From positions 1 through 13,352 of the forward strand of contig JACQRD010000093.1 of NCBI GenBank assembly GCA_016206675.1: a DNA stretch of 13,352 nucleotides, written 5' to 3'. Origin of the DNA: Candidatus Omnitrophota bacterium (GTDB lineage: Bacteria > Omnitrophota > Gorgyraeia > Aquiviventales > Aquiviventaceae). Below are positions 13,103 through 13,352 of the stretch, piece after piece; position 1 is the stretch's first letter, and every line of letters begins with the position of its first letter. Below the pieces are notes generated by a model. That model was not told where the DNA came from. It worked only from the letters and a program-made list of their open reading frames with translations, and did not search any database. Made by a program: the position numbers and the translations under genes.

Positions 13103-13352
13103 TTACGGCTTCTCCACGGGAGCGGCGACGAGGTTGCCCCATTCGGTCCAGCTGCCGTCGTAGTTCTTGACGTTGGCATAGCCCAGCAGGTGCTTCAGGA
13201 CGAACCAGGTGTGGCTGGAGCGCTCGCCGATGCGGCAGTAGGCGATGACGGGCTTCTCGCCGGTGATCCCCGAGGCGCCGTACAGCGCCCGCAGCTCCTC
13301 GAGGCTCTTGAACGTCCCGTCTTCATTGCACGCCTTGCCCCAGGGGATGTTC
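13103..13352 (-). CDS. Thiosulfate sulfurtransferase (rhodanese), C-terminal part
   Basis: Partial gene; the start lies beyond the right edge. The last 82 residues are visible, ending with the TAA at 13105-13103. They carry the active-site loop YCRIGERSSHTWFVL, with catalytic Cys in CRIGER, typical of the C-terminal catalytic domain of two-domain thiosulfate:cyanide sulfurtransferases. NYDGSWTEWGN near the end is the standard closing motif. The enzyme transfers sulfur from thiosulfate to cyanide or another thiophilic acceptor. The number of rhodanese domains and any signal peptide cannot be seen. Palindrome D follows 3 nt after the stop. Confidence 0.95.
   Translation of the reverse strand, partial: NIPWGKACNEDGTFKSLEELRALYGASGITGEKPVIAYCRIGERSSHTWFVLKHLLGYANVKNYDGSWTEWGNLVAAPVEKP

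Noticed and set aside
12909..13142. 77-residue frame across palindrome D
   Set aside because: It crosses the palindrome and overlaps both the small gene and the end of the rhodanese gene in another frame; the translation just repeats TNNVTE-type words.

Overview
The window is GC-rich bacterial chromosome and densely coding. Nothing in it looks like phage or a transposon. Its protein set is dihydroxy-acid dehydratase, a cobalamin adenosyltransferase, PilZ/GGDEF c-di-GMP signalling proteins, long coiled-coil envelope proteins and a rhodanese. Together with unusual word-built intergenic palindromes, this suggests an uncultured Gram-negative lineage. The small C-terminal modules of the coiled-coil proteins remind me of Omnitrophota or Nitrospirota-like genomes, but that placement is a low-confidence inference.

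Left part (1-3245, + strand): a DUF1802 protein, then cobO (corrinoid adenosyltransferase), ilvD (branched-chain amino acid synthesis) and a tRNA-Leu(GAG). The cobO-ilvD and ilvD-tRNA junctions are each filled by an inverted-repeat element. These elements are built from 8-nt or 7-nt words and supply ilvD with its probable ribosome-binding site and its stop codon. A gene-free stretch (3246-3601) carries an inverted and a direct copy of the tRNA 3' end, a sigma70-like promoter and a strong intrinsic terminator, possibly a small RNA gene.

Middle part (3602-7273, + strand): a tightly packed three-gene operon of membrane-anchored coiled-coil proteins. The second and third carry PilZ (c-di-GMP receptor) domains with intact motifs. 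The second joins a periplasmic AMIN-like domain, a transmembrane segment, a Mrr-endonuclease-like domain that has lost its catalytic residues, a coiled coil with three WYLGE repeats, and a C-terminal PilZ domain.

Right part (7297-12548, - strand, convergent): a c-di-GMP and two-component signalling cluster, read in the order membrane diguanylate cyclase, FIST sensor protein, hybrid-less sensor histidine kinase, REC-GGDEF response regulator. The proposed logic is that these genes sense a signal and make c-di-GMP, and that the PilZ envelope proteins facing them are plausible receivers.

Right edge: a small conserved hypothetical protein and the C-terminal part of a thiosulfate sulfurtransferase, both on the - strand, again separated from their neighbours by long word-built palindromes. 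The four such palindromes have a common architecture but different words, and are the most unusual feature of the window.
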